Part shown: positions 12,301 to 27,300 of the stretch, one piece after another
Layout of the letters: every line of letters begins with the position of its first letter
Numbering within the stretch: position 1 is the stretch's first letter
Source: Balanoglossus misakiensis
Taxonomy: Eukaryota > Hemichordata
DNA: 64,000 bases
Assembly (NCBI GenBank): GCA_040954595.2
Contig: CM082598.2
Span: 9,734,001 to 9,798,000 of the forward strand
Direction: 5' to 3'
The notes under the pieces: generated by a model
The model's input: only the letters and a program-made list of their open reading frames with translations
What the model was told of the DNA's origin: nothing
The model's database searches: none
Position numbers and translations under genes: made by a program

Positions 12301-15300
12301 AAACACAGGGGATTAGCCCACACTAAACTTTTGGACACTTTTTTGGAATAAACACCGTCTAAATGGCCATTTTAGCAACACGGCAACTAACAAAATTGAG
12401 GACGTCGAGGACATTACAGCAACATGTTTCAGTTTCTATACCTGCAAATGCGTTCTAGACAACTTTGTCCTCGTCTTCATGACAGTTTTGATAATGTATT
12501 GAAGTAAATGAATGTTAATCCATAAATGGAAAATGCCTCGGCTTTTCGGTGATCGAGAGAACATTCTGAAAGTTGGTGGCAGACAGAAGTGTTGCAGACC
12601 TGGCAAACTGCGAATGGTTTGAAAACCACTCGGGTCCAGTGTGATTGACTTCACAATGGAAACTGACCAAAGACAATGGGCTATAGATTACAATGAGAAT
12701 TAAAAAAAAACTATGAAAAGTATACAGTCGCCTATGCAAATTTAGCTCTAGTGCATGATAGATTTTCATTTGGGTGTGCTCCTCTTGTTCATTCCAATAT
12801 GTAGACACGCACTTTGACCATATATGGGCATCGCCAACGTGGACACAACATCTGTGTTGTCAGATACCAGCAAAGACTAGTACAACCAGGCACGTAAGGA
12901 CGATAACACGAACGGTTTTATTACGAACGAACTACACCGCTGTTACAACATGACGGACGAGCAGAAAGAGAGAGAGAGCTACGCTACAGGCAAAGCATTG
13001 TGGGTAGTGAGGTCAAAAGTTAAACTACTAACAACGAACATAGTGACGTAACCACTTTTCTTCTTTCCTTTTTTGAAGAAAAACAATGAACATGAGCTAC
13101 ACTGCAGAGGCACATTGCGATGCCGGGGTAAACTCAATTAGGAGAAACTCAATTTCATGAGAAGTAGACAAAGTGGCAATAACATGAAAGCATGAAAAAA
13201 ACTGTCCCCAAATACCAATGAATATGAAATAGGTGAAAAAAGTCCAAAACAAAGTCCTGTAAGTCCGCTGGGGTACGACGTCGAGATGGCCTTTCTGCTG
13301 CCACTCCGTCTGGCTGGTCAAGTGGGGGGGGGGGGGTCATGGTGGTTTTGGGTGAAGGAACACACCCGTCGGACAAGTACACAGGTGAAGGTGACAACGT
13401 CTACGTAATGCCAACAACCAAGTAACAGTCACGGGGGTGTATTTTCCTATTATCTGAATGGAGGTAGACCAGGTCGTCTACATCAAGCACAGGCACCTCT
13501 GTAAAAATGTCAAATAGAGCCTTTGTGTGTCCACTGAACTGATGGACGCCGAGATGCATAGTACGCCGATTGCCTATCTGCTTGTGGTCAAAGATGGGCA
13601 GCTGAGTGTGGTCAAACTGATCCCCTTGCATCCGTATTGTACGTGTAGGCCGACCTGCGTTGACATTCACATTGGCAGAAGCAAGCAACGGTAGTGTGAC
13701 GGTGGCACGAAGTGGGACTAGATGCAATAGCTCGTCCTGGATTTCTTGGATGGCTCTGTTGGATGTTGGATTCTTGTTACGGTTTTCAGCACACCCCATT
13801 TCGACAGTGGGGTTGTGCAAGCCGCCTTTTGTTGAAGTCGCAACTCCCGGAGCAGAGTCAGATCTGATGACAGTGGGCAGGCCGTCAACTGGGTCTATCT
13901 CCTGCTTGGTGACATCAGCGGCAAAGAAAATGCCAACTATCTCTGGATCTTCCGGATGAGCAACCACACCTGTTCCCTCATGGATCTGGTGTCTGGTGTC
14001 CCAGACAATTGCCTGTTGCTAAGGGGCGTGTTAGCACGCGGCTCAAGGGTATACACACCTGTGATGCCCTCTAGTTCTGTGGCAAGTCCATCGCTGTGAA
14101 GCCACGCACCATTGTGGACTCCTGAGGTGCTTGGGTAACGATTGTGCGGCGTATGGCATGTTTTGCCAGACCTGGCGAGCCATATGTGTATATGTGTATG
14201 ACCCACTACCCAGGGTTACTTATTGCGTGGCTGGGCGCAAGCCGAGATCATTGGCTTCCATGAAAGGTATACCTGCGAGGACCTCCGCATCAAGGCTTTC
14301 AGTTACCAGTCACTCAAATTTAAATTGCTCGTCATCACAGGTGAGAGTGAATCTGGTTTCGCCAATGACAGTGAGAGCTGACGACCCATCGGCTTGGCCA
14401 GCGCACTGTAAGCTTGCAATGCCCAGATTGGAACACAAAGGCGGAGATCGAGCCGTATCATGTTGCCAGTTGCACCACTGTCGATTGTCAGACGCACTGT
14501 GTGGTGATTGTAGCATGCATCAAGGTAAGAAGATTGGCACACTTGGACTCTGGATATAGGGGGACGGCACACTTGCACTCTGGATATGGAGGGACCGGCC
14601 TTCATGTCATCTTGTGAAGACTCAGAGTTAAGTCGATGCATTTCTTTAGGGTCATTATCAATTATATCTGCGATGCGACGCGCCTTGGTCAATCTGGAAA
14701 AACTTGCAAACGCTGAGGAAATAGTCGTCAGGGCGCCCTGTTTGTTTACATAATGGGCAGGAACGGTGCTGTCGTCGGTCTCGTTTGGGTTTGGGGGAGT
14801 CTACTACACCATCATTGGAGCGATCATCCCAAGTTTCCCTATCTTTCTGAGACATGAAACGGTTGTGTGATGCAGCAGCTCGCATAACAGTCACCTACTC
14901 CATAGATCTGATTTCATCTAGAAAGGACGATAAGGCCTGCGATATTTCTGGCTTGATTGAAGCAAGTGTACGTGTGCGAAGCTCAGTTCCATATCTCTGC
15001 TTCACTAATCTTGGTAGGTCTTTAATGATGAGCTGTAGCCATCGAAGGATAATGTAATTTTCTAACGAGGGGGAGAGTTCTTCATCCTCCATTATTTTGT
15101 CTCCGTGGTGGGTAATGCTGCTGTCTTTTCGGAGAAGATTGTCTTCAGCGAAAGCAGTCAATCACTGAAACAGGTCCTAAGGGCGTTCACCTGGCTCAAG
15201 GCGAATATCACAAAAATCAAGTAGATCCGGGGCACCGGTCGATTGAAATCCATAATGGAGACGGACGGTTTGCCATATGATGTCAAGGGATGTGGACTTC

Positions 15301-18300
15301 TGAACAATGGTGTTACGGTCAATGATGGGACAGAAATTAGCAATCTGTCCAAGCACGAGTTCCAATGCAGATGCTTTCTGTTGTGCAGTACGGCCTTTGG
15401 GAGTTGGAACAGTTTCCTCATCGTCTGTAAATCCTCTATGAACGACAGACTTGCAATGGATCTCTTTCCCCATGTAGCGCCCTCATCCAGGAAAGGGGAG
15501 AAATAAGTATAAAATCAAAGTTCTGGCGCCAACTCTCGAATGATGTAATAGTTTCAGACTTACTTAAGCACCATTGCTTCGGCGCTCGCTGCACGCCCGC
15601 CATGTCGAAACACTGAGGCAGGTTTTCTCGACGAAATGTGACTTCAAGTTACGTATGTGTAACTCACTGGCTGTACACTTATGTGTGTAGAAGTCCTGCT
15701 GTGACTGAATGTTCAGCAACTGGAAATTACCGTATTGTTGCCAATGACGAGGGTAGATGATCGACGCTGCCACCATGCCAACGTGGACACAACCACTGTG
15801 TTGTCAGACACCAGCAAGACTACAACCAGGCACGTAAGGACGATAACACGAACGGTTTTATTACGAACGAACTACACCGCTGTTACAACATGGCGGACGA
15901 GCAGAAAGAGAGAGAGAGCTACGCTACAGGCAAAGCATTGTGGGTAGTGAGGTCAAGGGTTAAACTACTAACAACTAACATAGTGGCACATTATACACAT
16001 GATGACTGTCAATGAGGGCAACTGTATTTTGATGACCGAGGGCACTGCTAGTCACAACTACAACTGGCAGTCCCGAGGTCATCAAAAATACACTGTTGCC
16101 CGAATATGTCAGTCGTCATGTGTTTTGTAACACCAAACACGGAATTATATCAAGACGGGGCAACAGTACCGGGCAGAAACCGATCAAAATGATGCCCTAG
16201 GGAACAGTTCGAAATGACTAAGGTCACGTGACGGCGTATTGACGAATCACAATCGAGGGTTCGCTGCATGGTGTGTTACAAATGTAAATTAGCTGTGACT
16301 TTGTACCATTTGACACTCTTAATTACCAACCGTTCTTCCTGACATTAATTAGACCTAACAGTTCTGCCCTGTCAAGTTACATTAAGAGTCATGAAAAGTA
16401 TTCAACAAATGTTTTACTTTGGTGTGTGAAGTAGTTTCATAAAAAACAATAATTGTGTCAAATGACATACAGCTCGGTACTAGTAATATATCTAGTTGCA
16501 TCTGTTTGAGCACTGTCTATTTTCTTTACATGTAATGGACATGATTGAACAAATATTTTAGACACACTGATAATTGCAATAAATTGACATCATTTGCCTT
16601 TTCAAATGAGGTGTGCAAGTCTAGAATAACAGTGATTTTATACCAGCTTCACACTGGGTAAAATTTGAGACACTATTTAACTATGGTAAACATGGAACAT
16701 TAATCCTTTGAGTCGCGTTGTCATAATGAAGTATGAGTTTATGTTTGATGGTGCAAGGCAAGATTTATTGAAATTAGTTGTATATGTTACCAGGTTCACA
16801 CAGGGTAAAATTTAATACACTATTTGCCTATGGAAAACACAGAGCATTAATCCTTTCAGTCGCGGTGTGTCCACACACACAAAGTTTATGTATAGGCACT
16901 GAGGCTCGGCCCCATAGCCAATGGGTTGCGGAGAGGTGTTAATCCTTACAACGGCTCAGGTCTGGCCGGCAAAGCTGTCTCAAATCTAAGACATTTCAGG
17001 ACACATAATAATTTACGCCAGTGTTTGATCTGAGACGGTTCAGAAACGTTTTAATGGTCCCTGTGCGATCCCCATATTAGTAATACCACTTTGTATTTGT
17101 TTGCAGGGTGATAAGCCAATTTCGGATGAGAGATTGAAACGGATCAGTGAATTGATAGAGCCATGGTTTATATTTTCACTGGTGTGGAGTGTTGGAGCCA
17201 CTGTAGACATTAATGGAAGAGCCAAACTCAGTGAATGGTTACGTGACAAAATGAAGAAAGAAGGGGTATGTTGTCAACTGGTCATCAGTGTAGATTATAG
17301 CATTGATGAGTATTTCACTATTTCTTTTCTCTGTGGGTTTCCTGGCATTCCTTAAAGGGACAAAGTCTCTCTCTCGCTGCCCTTTTGGTCACGTTTGTTC
17401 TTGTGGCTTATGGCTTGGGAGTGCCGTGGATCGAAAAAATGACAACACTTACTCTAACCGTTTAATACACCCTAACCCTGACCGTTGAATATACCTAACA
17501 TGTCAATAAACAAACGTGACCATATTTATTTATTATGCCAATCAATAACAGCAACAACAACAACAAACAATAAAGTCGCTGAGGGAGAGCCCCCTGTGTC
17601 GGAATCAGGTTGTTTGCACTCATATTAATGGTGGGTGTGGCCGTGAGCTGTTGTCATGGTAACAATAGCATAATTCTAGGGGTACTCATACAGTTAAAAA
17701 CGAAATATTTCAGGATCTGAGAAAGCTAGAGATAAAAATTAATATTCAGTCTTATAAAGTAGGGTGCGAGCCAGCCAATGATTACATGTCAGGCAAGGTC
17801 AGAGGTCAAGTTCTTCCTCAAAACTTGGTTAAAGTGAAAAATTCGGTATTTTTTGCATATCGATTATACATAGTTTTGATTTACCGGAAGACGGTTTGCT
17901 CGAGGAGGCTGCATGTAAATTGATCAACAGTTACAATATTTAGAAAGTGCAGTGTGGTTTACGGAACTGTTTATTATCGAAATTCTGTTACCATAACGAC
18001 TGGTGTCAAATTCACTATGTCTGCCATAATAGGAAATACACATACCTTTGAACCCAGTACAGCTTTCGACATAAACCAACTACATGTAACCCTATATACA
18101 TGTATAATTTTGAGTTTGGGCTATGATATCGATTGTTGCATGTTTAATATAAATTAATACCAAAGATGTGAATCGGCTTATTTTTCTTAAAGCTAACATT
18201 CCTTGCTTCCTGATGACCAATTTACAGCCTCCTCGAGCAAACCGTCTTCTGGTAAATCAAAACTATGTATGATTGATATGCAAAAAATAGCGAAATTTTC

Positions 18301-21300
18301 GCTTTGACCCCAAGTTTTGAGGATGAACTTGACCTCTGACCTCGTCGGTCATGTAATCATTGGATAGCTTGCACCCGACTTTATAAAACTGAATGTTTAA
18401 ATTTTATCTCTAGTTTTCTCAGATCCTATATTTCATTTTTTAACTGTATGAGTATCCGAAAAATTATGCTATCATACCCTGACAACAGCTCCTCACGGCC
18501 ACACCCACCTTTAATATGAGTGCAATTAACAACCTGACAGCTAGATAAATAGGCTTTCCAAAAATTTATGTCTGCAAAACTTCCTGGGGGGGGGGGGGGG
18601 GTGTAGGTTTCGGTCTCTGGCCCATGGACTAATATCCTTTAAACCAATTAAGGATGTACGTTCAGTAAAATTGAAAGTATTGTCATTTTTTTTAATTGTG
18701 GATTTTTGGATTCTCCTTTGTATGTATAATGAAAATCCGTAATAAAATATAGGGGTCACCGTGCTTGTTTATGAAATACAGAGCTATGAATTTGGTCGAT
18801 AATAGAAGAAATCTGCTGACTCAGCATTTTTCATCAATGGTTTGTCTATGGGTAAATTTTTTAGCGCAATTTATCTCAAAATAGAGCGCGGTCACCCCTA
18901 TATTTTACTTGACCAATGAATTTATATTTGCTGGACTGAGCTATGTGTGAAATTTCGTGAAATTGACAATAGTAGAAATTTGTTTTCTGGCGATTATCAA
19001 TGTTATCACATACATAGCTCCGCATATACCATAGTATGACGTCAGACGTAGGTAAATTTGCACCAAGTGTTATTGTAATACCCATCCCTCTGACGTCACC
19101 AAACGGAACTATTTTAAACTTGTAAACAAAGTCCTCTTAGGGCGACAAAATTCAGTGCAATTGTTGGTTTTATTTCGATATTAAAAAATAAGCAAAGATA
19201 AATAAAATGTTTCGTATGTGTAAATATGGACGATCGACGATAAGTTTTACCTGTTTACATTTTTATCGCACCAACCGGCACCAAAACTGTCGCGAGGTTG
19301 TCAGTGCTGAGCCAATGTCGTCGCGTTGTCGAACGAGCGACAGGTACAAAACTGAGTATTCGCAAAAATTTTGATGCGACGATTAGAGCAAAACGGTCTC
19401 GTCATGAAGCAAAAGGCATAAGAAAGGTTTCCTGCTCCAGTGAAACCTTGACGGACGATGAAATCCTGCTGACGCACGACAGACGGGTCCTCGCCAAAAC
19501 CAGAATCGTCCAGGTCGTGACCTGAGTCACCTGACAGATAGACCGCATAACATCGATCTTCAATTTTGCACAAAATAGTTCCAAATTTTATCGCAACCAC
19601 AAAGAGATTTATTTGAAAATCAAAATTAGCGGATCTATGTATGTGATAAACATATTATTCCCCCGTATTCCTCACTCGTGTACCTGCGTCGCGAACTCGT
19701 GATTCCCCGTATAGCGGTATCCCTCCTCGCCTGCGGCTCGGAGGGATACGGCCGCTATACGGGGAATCACTCGTCTGCGACGCAGGCACACTCGTTCGAA
19801 ATACGGAGGAATTATATATAATAATCCTATGGGGAAAAAGACGGGGCGCGCAGTGTTTCCGGTTTATGTTCTGCGCGTACATCCTTAAACCTTGAAATTC
19901 TCCAATTGTTTATTGTCTTTCCCGTAGGTGAAGTTACCCTTCCCAGGGAGTAACTCAGTATATGAGTATCAATTAGATGATGCAGGCATTAGTCAAACGA
20001 GGAGTAAAGACGACGATGAAGATGAGGAAGGTGGAACCAAAACGAAAGAGGTATCAAACATCACATTTAAAGCCTCTAGAGCTGCCAATTTTTGCAATAT
20101 TTCCATGATTTTAGTTTCCAACTTAGACTGGGTCCAACAACATAAGCATACTGATAGGTACACATGAACATCTCATCGACAATTGTGGCTGTATGTTGCA
20201 ATTTGAACAAGTGATATTAAACCGGTGCTGCACCCGTTAATCGGCATCCATATATACTGTACAAAACTCGCCAAGAGATGACAAACTGATGCAAATACAA
20301 GTAATATGGCTTGATGGTGAGGATAGGGAATAGATTGGAAGTATTTTAATGTGGAAAAAAATATGTGACGTGCAGCTCTAGAGGCTTTAAGGTGGAATGT
20401 GCCTTGAAAATCAAAGACAAAACTTTCTCATATTTGGTCAAGGCAACTTTAAATTATTTTCTCTTAAAATTGAGAATGAAAATTATGGGTCGCCACGGAA
20501 AATTGTAATGTAAGAGCAAAATTGCCTCAAATTGTCTTCAAAATGGCCGCCAATCTCTGTGTTAACTCTATGGGGAAAAATTTAAGTGGTATTAAAGTTT
20601 TATGAAAACAGACAGTGAACACCCAGTTTTGTTCTATGTTTACAAACAAGACTCCTCACACGCTTTAATATCACAAATAATTGGAAGGTTTTTCTGAGAT
20701 TCTATCCCAAAGACACATTTCACAGTTATCCACAATATGCTGTAGTTACTGTTATTTTTTATTTGCATCTTGGTGATGTAACTGTTATCATATGCCTAGA
20801 TTCACATGCCCATGGATGTATAAAGTCTATGGGGAAAAGCGCCCTCACATCCGTGCAGTTTTTATGCTTATCACGCCCTGACCCAGTGACCATATTTGGA
20901 AGACGCGTACAATATCCGGATCTACTTTTGTTTATATTGCGCGAGATTCATCAAAGTTGTCGTTGCTATGTTCAGAGTGCCATTTGTCTGGTGTCAGTGA
21001 CTAGTTTTGCACTTGCAGTGTGTGTACGTCCATGGTGTATGTCGAGACCGAATCCCATCCTCTCCCGTAATTGCTGCATGTTGTAGAGCTGATATCTAAG
21101 TAATATTGTGATTTGATCTGATTAATGTGTGACTGTCAGCGTCGATTGTCGAGAGGAAAAAATACTATCTCGCTCGAGGAATACGGCTCTATGCTACGCG
21201 ATTAATCATTTCAAAATGACAGAAGAATACGTTTTATTTACATTCCAAAATATTACAGAATGTATATTTCAATAATTTCTTGTAGATAATCATTCAATAA

Positions 21301-24300
21301 GGCATATGATAAAACCTTTACGGCCAAGATACGGGTTTGCGGCACCTCGGTCGTACGACGATTCGCGTCCTCCCTGTGGTTGGGCGCTTCCGCCAAACGA
21401 CCTCTTATCAGGACACCTGTATATTCAGGACAGATTTTTCATGAAAAAAATCACTGTTTGAATAGAATATTACCTGTCTATAAAGGACACCTCTCTATTA
21501 TTAAGGACAGTTTTTCTGGTACCAGAGGTATCCTTATTAGGCAGGTTTCACTGTACAACTTTGCTTTTCATGCTATGGCATGAGTTCAAGTTCATATAGA
21601 TTTTGCAACTCTGTTTTTTATGTGTAATTATCATATAATTGACTAGATTGATGGAGTTATGGCAGTAAATAAAATCAGGCTTTATTTATGCAATAACCCC
21701 CGCCGCAGGTATACGCGAGATTTGGGTACAATTCGAGACATATAGCACGAGCCGTGAGGCGAGTGCTATATGGAGTGAATTGTACCCAAATCGAGTGTAT
21801 ACGGATATAATACCCGACTGAGGCGGGGGTTATTGCTATTATATTAAATATCAACAATTGATTTTGCGGCATATCAGTGTCATTTTCTTAACGAAACGGC
21901 GTCAGAAAGAGAAATTACGATCGTGAACCAACATGGCGACGATTAAAAGGGATCGAGCAAAATGAAGCAGACGACAAAAAGTTACAAGACGGGCATCGCG
22001 CGCGGCAAAGTGACAAATATTTTCACAGAGCAGTTCCAAAATAAAACGTCCGTTTATTCAACAGTGTTTTTATTTTAGTCATTTGGTTTAAATACACACG
22101 ACTGTGGTTTTGCTGTCTCATGCTAGTTCAGGGGCCCGTTTTAGCAGTGCTATATTGAGTATTATAGCATCGCTGGATTGAGCGTTGTCCAATCAGAATG
22201 GCGGGCGGTAGCATGATATAATATAATTAGAGAATGATGAACGCCTCGAAGACCCATAATGGACGAAAGCACACATTGTGCGTCATAATGTACGAGGCGA
22301 AGCCAAGTACATTATGGAGTACAATGTGTGCTTGAGTCCATTATGGTCTTTGGGGTGTACATTATTCTTATTGTTTTATAGTTTTATCAATGCCAGTGAA
22401 TTTGCAGACGTCAAAAATCTTTAAAATACCATAGGTGCGACTTGGTTGTTGCGAAACAATATTCCATGGGCATATGTTATTTCATGTCGATATGCATGAT
22501 ATGGTTTGACTTCATCAGGAAAATACATTTTATTGTCGGGCCATTTTGAGGTGGCGAGGTCAATGAACTTCAACAGCGTAGGGTCACACGCGGTTTCTTC
22601 ACGTAATTTCTCTAATTTCTGGTCTGATATGGGCATTTGATTGATGATACTGAGTTCGACTTCGTCAACAGCTATTTCACATTTGCTGCCATTGAGTTTC
22701 AATCCGGACTCGCGAACTTTGTCTAGGAATTGACAGAGGTTTTTGTCATGCTCGTCATCAGAAGTAGCTTGTAGTAGCATATCGTCTACAATGACTTCAA
22801 TACCTTCTAAATCACCAAATTCATCTATCATGGCTCTTTGCCAAGTTTCGCTTGCAGAGCTAATACCAAATGGCATTCTCTTAAACATATATCTACCCCA
22901 GGGGGTGTTGAACGTGGTTAGCTGGAACTCGCGTCACTAAGTTTGAGTTGCCAATAACCTGACGTGGCGTCGAACTTGGAAAAAATATTCGCGTCTGGCT
23001 TTCGCGTTACGACGTCTTCTAACGTGGCGTTTGGAAAGTGCTCACGACGTATTGCTTTGTTTAATTCTTGCGGATCTAGGCATACGCGCAATTGGCCATT
23101 CTTTTTCATGACCACGGTGATTTGACTAACCCAATCGGTTGGCTCGGTGACGGGTTCAATTACATCAAGTAAAACCATACGATCTAATTCTGCTTTGACT
23201 TTGTCTCTCAATTTGTGAGGGATTTGTCGTGGTGGTAACTGAACTGGGGTTACACTGGGGTCAATTTGTATGTCATACTCACAGTTGTTCAGACAACCAA
23301 GGCCTTCGAATAAATCCTTGTTTTTGTCAAGTAACCTTTGAGCTTGTTTAGTACGCTTTGAGTGATTTTTCTGAAGCAGTTGAAATATTGCTATTCTGTT
23401 TGGGGACAGGACCACAGGTTTGTACATGAAATTCCCTTTTCAAAAGATTTAACTTTTCACATGTATCACGACCAAGGATGGGCACAACATTACCTGTAAC
23501 AACTTGAAATGTGATGGGAATGGGCTTACTCTGTGTGATTTTGCCATTCACACCTTGTGTATTCACTCTCACTTTGAGCTTGATCTGGCCAATGGGCTTA
23601 ATCACATGATTGCTGTATGATTTCAAAGTTACTTTTGAACACTTCAAATGAGTGTGCTTAGGTACCAAAGATTTCAATACAGACACTGGAATAATATCAA
23701 CTTGTGAACCACTATCTAGTTTGAAGGATACATTGGTGTCTCCAATGCGACAACTTTGAGACCAGTCTTTTGATCTGCTATCAGTTTCAGTTTCAAGAGT
23801 TCTGACAGTTAAAGTGTCAATGGTGAACTGTGCGATGTCTTCATCACTGCTATCTGCATGAGTAACTGCTTTCACTGCACGCTGGCTACGTGGGTGCTTG
23901 CTTGACCTGGCTCGTGACATTGACTGCTGGGCAGGATGTTGTGTTGTGGGGCTGGCACAACGGTTGTTGGTACGCTGGGAAGTACCTCTACACTTACTTG
24001 CAAAGTGGTTTGGTTTTCCGCATTTCCGGCATGTTTTGCCATATGCTGGGCATTTTCCAGAATCATGTTCATAGGGACAGTTCGGACACTGCCTGTTCCC
24101 TGCGGGAGGTCGACGCGTAAACTTCTGGTGGGACTTAATTACCACGTGACTGTTTACCGCCTGCACACTTGACATCGTGTACATCAACTGGACTATCGTT
24201 ATCGATGAACGAGAGTGATCTCATCTGATCTGCGGATAGTTCGGCTGCTTTGCAGGTGTTGACTGCTTTCTGCAGTGTGAGGTCGTCAGTTCGGAGAAGT

Positions 24301-27300
24301 CTTTCTCGAACTTTCTCATCTCTGATTCCACACACTATGCGATCACGAAGAAATTCATCCGCCAAATCTTGGGGTAAACTGCAGTCTTTGCGCAACGTGC
24401 GTAATGACGTCAAATAGTCGGTGAACGACTCGTTGATTTTCTGTTGTCTTGAGTTGAATAGATAACGGTTTACGGTTATGTTTTTCCTTGGCTCACAATA
24501 ACCGGTGAACTTTTCAATGACTGGATCGATTTTGTGTTCATCTCTGGGATCGGCGAACTCGAACGTGTCGAAGACTTGCCGCGCAGCGGTACCAGCTACA
24601 TGTAGAAATGTGGCGACTTGTACGGCCTCATCTTTTTTGTTCAGTTCTGCTGCCATGGCGAATGTTTCCCAACTGCGACGAAACTCCTTCCAGTTTTGCG
24701 CAACGTTACCATCTAGGCTTAGATGTACTGGAGGTTTCAGTTGAATGTTGGATTGAGCCATTTTTCCTCAACTTCTGACACCATGTGTTGTATTGGGACT
24801 CCGTACGCCATGAAGTCTAGTCAACAGAGTGCCAAAACGAGGCAACTTACTTTATTATCATAAGTCAACATAGAGGGCAGTATTACAGATAGTAATGTAC
24901 AAGGCATTCAAAGTAACATACATTACACAGCTGTGAAATCACAAAATTCACTGGTATTGATAAAGCTATAATATAACATAATATAATAAATATAATTTTC
25001 CTTCTGTTAGGAATTTACATCACTATAAAATTGAGATATATGATGCTGAAGTGTTACCAATTGACGTAGCATTCCCACATGTTAACAACATTGTGAATTG
25101 TTTTATAGTTAACAATGTTGATATGGTAGTTCAAATTCTGAATGATTGATTTTTTTCTCTCTTGTTCAGCTTAGCACAGTCAGAGAAGTTTCTAAGCCAG
25201 ATGTCAGTGTAAGCAAGAAATGCAAGGTTAGAGCGAGCAGATAGGGTAGTGTAAGGACATGCATGCAATTAGTGAAACAGGCATAAGGATGTATGTGCAG
25301 AATATACAGCGCGCGTGTGTCTCTTTCCCATAGGATTACATTGATAATTGCTAGGAAACATACCGGTACTTATACGGTACGTCATTTTCATGAAATTTTA
25401 CACATACCTCAGTCAAGTAAATTCATTGGTCAAATAAAATCGTAGGGTCACGCGCTCTATTTTGAGATGAATTTCGTTAAATATTTTGCCCATATACAAA
25501 CCATTGGGAAACAAAAGGTCAACTGTGCATTAATATACACCCCTTGAAAATGTTTCTAAGTCTTCCAAGGCCCCTGCAGTCATTGTCCTTATAACTGTAT
25601 CCACAGGTTCTCATTCTCCAGCAAATTCATGTCTATCACCTTTCCCAATACTTGTCCTGACCCTTTGTAATTGTAAAATTTCTAGCTTTTTTTCAATTTC
25701 TCTTTCCTTTTTACTGTATTTTTGTCTATTTTAGGATGTTGAGTGTTACATTCATGTATGTTTGTTTTCCACACCAGGTGAAATGGGTTGGTTGGATGGA
25801 CAGCCAACCAGAGTTCAAGATCAATCCAGATGCAAAATTCTCGGATATCATTGTACCTACATCAGATACAGTGAGATCAGCATACCTTATTGAGAAGCTC
25901 CTCACAAACAAAAAAACTGTAAGAAAAACTGTTTAAGAAATATATGCTGACAATGGTATTTTTTTTAGCAATAACAGCTCTGATCTGCAGTACAGTAAAT
26001 CCTTTCTAAACCGAACCCGGTATAATCCTGCCCCTTTGACATTGAAGCACATGTTAAAAGAACCTCTTTAAACCGGTCACCTCTACAAATCGAACAGTTT
26101 CTACAGTCCCTTTGGTGTTCGGTTTAGAAAGGTTTTACTGTATGTGTGTTGCTGTGGTAAGCCTTCAATCATGTATAAAGATGCTAAAAAAGAAATACAT
26201 GCACTAGAAATTACCAGTTCGTCAGAGAAAGCATTGTCAGTACAGCCATTAAAGGTATACGGTCATCTTAGACTCTCTCACAGCCCCTCTTGCCGTCCAT
26301 GCAGGCTTATGGCCTGATTGCATGTCTGCCCGGTGAGAGGTTTGCTACACAACTTCTTCTTTGCTAAACGGTTGAAGGCGCATCAGTGAAGGGCCTTGTA
26401 GCGAACCGTAGGCTGTGAGAGAGTCTAACGGTCACCTGTGCAAATTTAGCTACAGTTACCATGGCAAATTTAGATCCAGCCAATCACAGATTTTCAGTGG
26501 GTGGCACACATGAAAAAAAGAGCGCCAGCATATGTTCTTTAGAACACTCAAATACCGGTACGCAATTTCAGCCATATATGGGTGTGTGTAAATTGATGGT
26601 GACCATATACCTTTAATTAAGAACCAACGATTGGCCCTTCCTGTCTGTCATAATAGGACATGTACCATGCAAATCAATGCTATTTCTAGGGACATTACAG
26701 CCAAATGATGTGTATTTGTAAGGGACTTCAATTTCGAGGGTCATTCCTGTGTATAGTTGAGACCCTATGACGTTGGGCGATCTATAGATTATCTTTTATC
26801 AGTAATATAGTGTTCTTTTACAGTTATTTACAATATCGACAAGGAATGCCACATTGTTTTTATAAGAATGTTTATTATCATCATCATCATCAACATCAAC
26901 AACACCAATAGCAACAACAAGATTTCTAAGTTCCCTGTGCTACACTTAGCTGTATTATATTCTGCCTTGTAGGTTCTCTGCGTTGGTGATACTGGTAGCG
27001 GTAAGACTCTGACAATAGCCAGCAAGCTACTGAATCAAATGCCCAAAGACTACGTCCCGAATTTCATCTCATTCTCAGCTAGAACAAGTGCAAACCAGAC
27101 ACAAGATTTGATAGATGGAAAACTTGACAAGCGGTGAGTTTTTACAGAAGTCGCGTTTACTCAAAAAGTATGCGTATTTGACGCAACAAAATACCTACTT
27201 GACACAAAAATGTGAAATTACCTTCCTGAATTCTACCAAATTTCGACAAACTCAATTGACTATTTTCATGCGTAGCAGTGTGCATTTGGAACATTAACAG

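Larger units (their letters stand above)
12833..15990 (-). mobile_element. LTR retroelement lacking reverse transcriptase (Ty3/gypsy-like)
   Basis: About 3.16 kb on the - strand, bounded by direct repeats of about 215 bp (12833-13052 and 15777-15990) that share GGACGATAACACGAACGGTT and CAAAGCATTGTGGGTAGTGA. On the - strand a purine tract (13056-13080 complement) precedes the 3' LTR. Internal fragments run gag, CCHC-like knuckle, protease (DSGATGNM), then a tail of pol with no RT or integrase catalytic core between. Several frameshifts. Either a deletion derivative or an unusual non-autonomous family; Ty3/gypsy is preferred from gag/protease resemblance. Confidence 0.75.
22421..24929 (-). mobile_element. 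Ty3/gypsy LTR retroelement, 5' half
   Basis: On the - strand: LTR (24784-24929), candidate primer-binding site TGGTGTCAGAAG directly inside it, gag, nucleocapsid/protease, then reverse transcriptase broken near 22900. RNase H is deleted, integrase and the second LTR are absent. Old, immobile copy. Confidence 0.85.

Noticed and set aside
13660-15506. Several + strand ORFs of 60-140 codons
   Set aside because: They lie antisense to recognisable gag and protease frames of the - strand retroelement and have no family resemblance.
22870-22940. Joining the RT fragments into one functional RT
   Set aside because: Frameshifts and an internal deletion separate them; the element is described as broken and no restored sequence is given.
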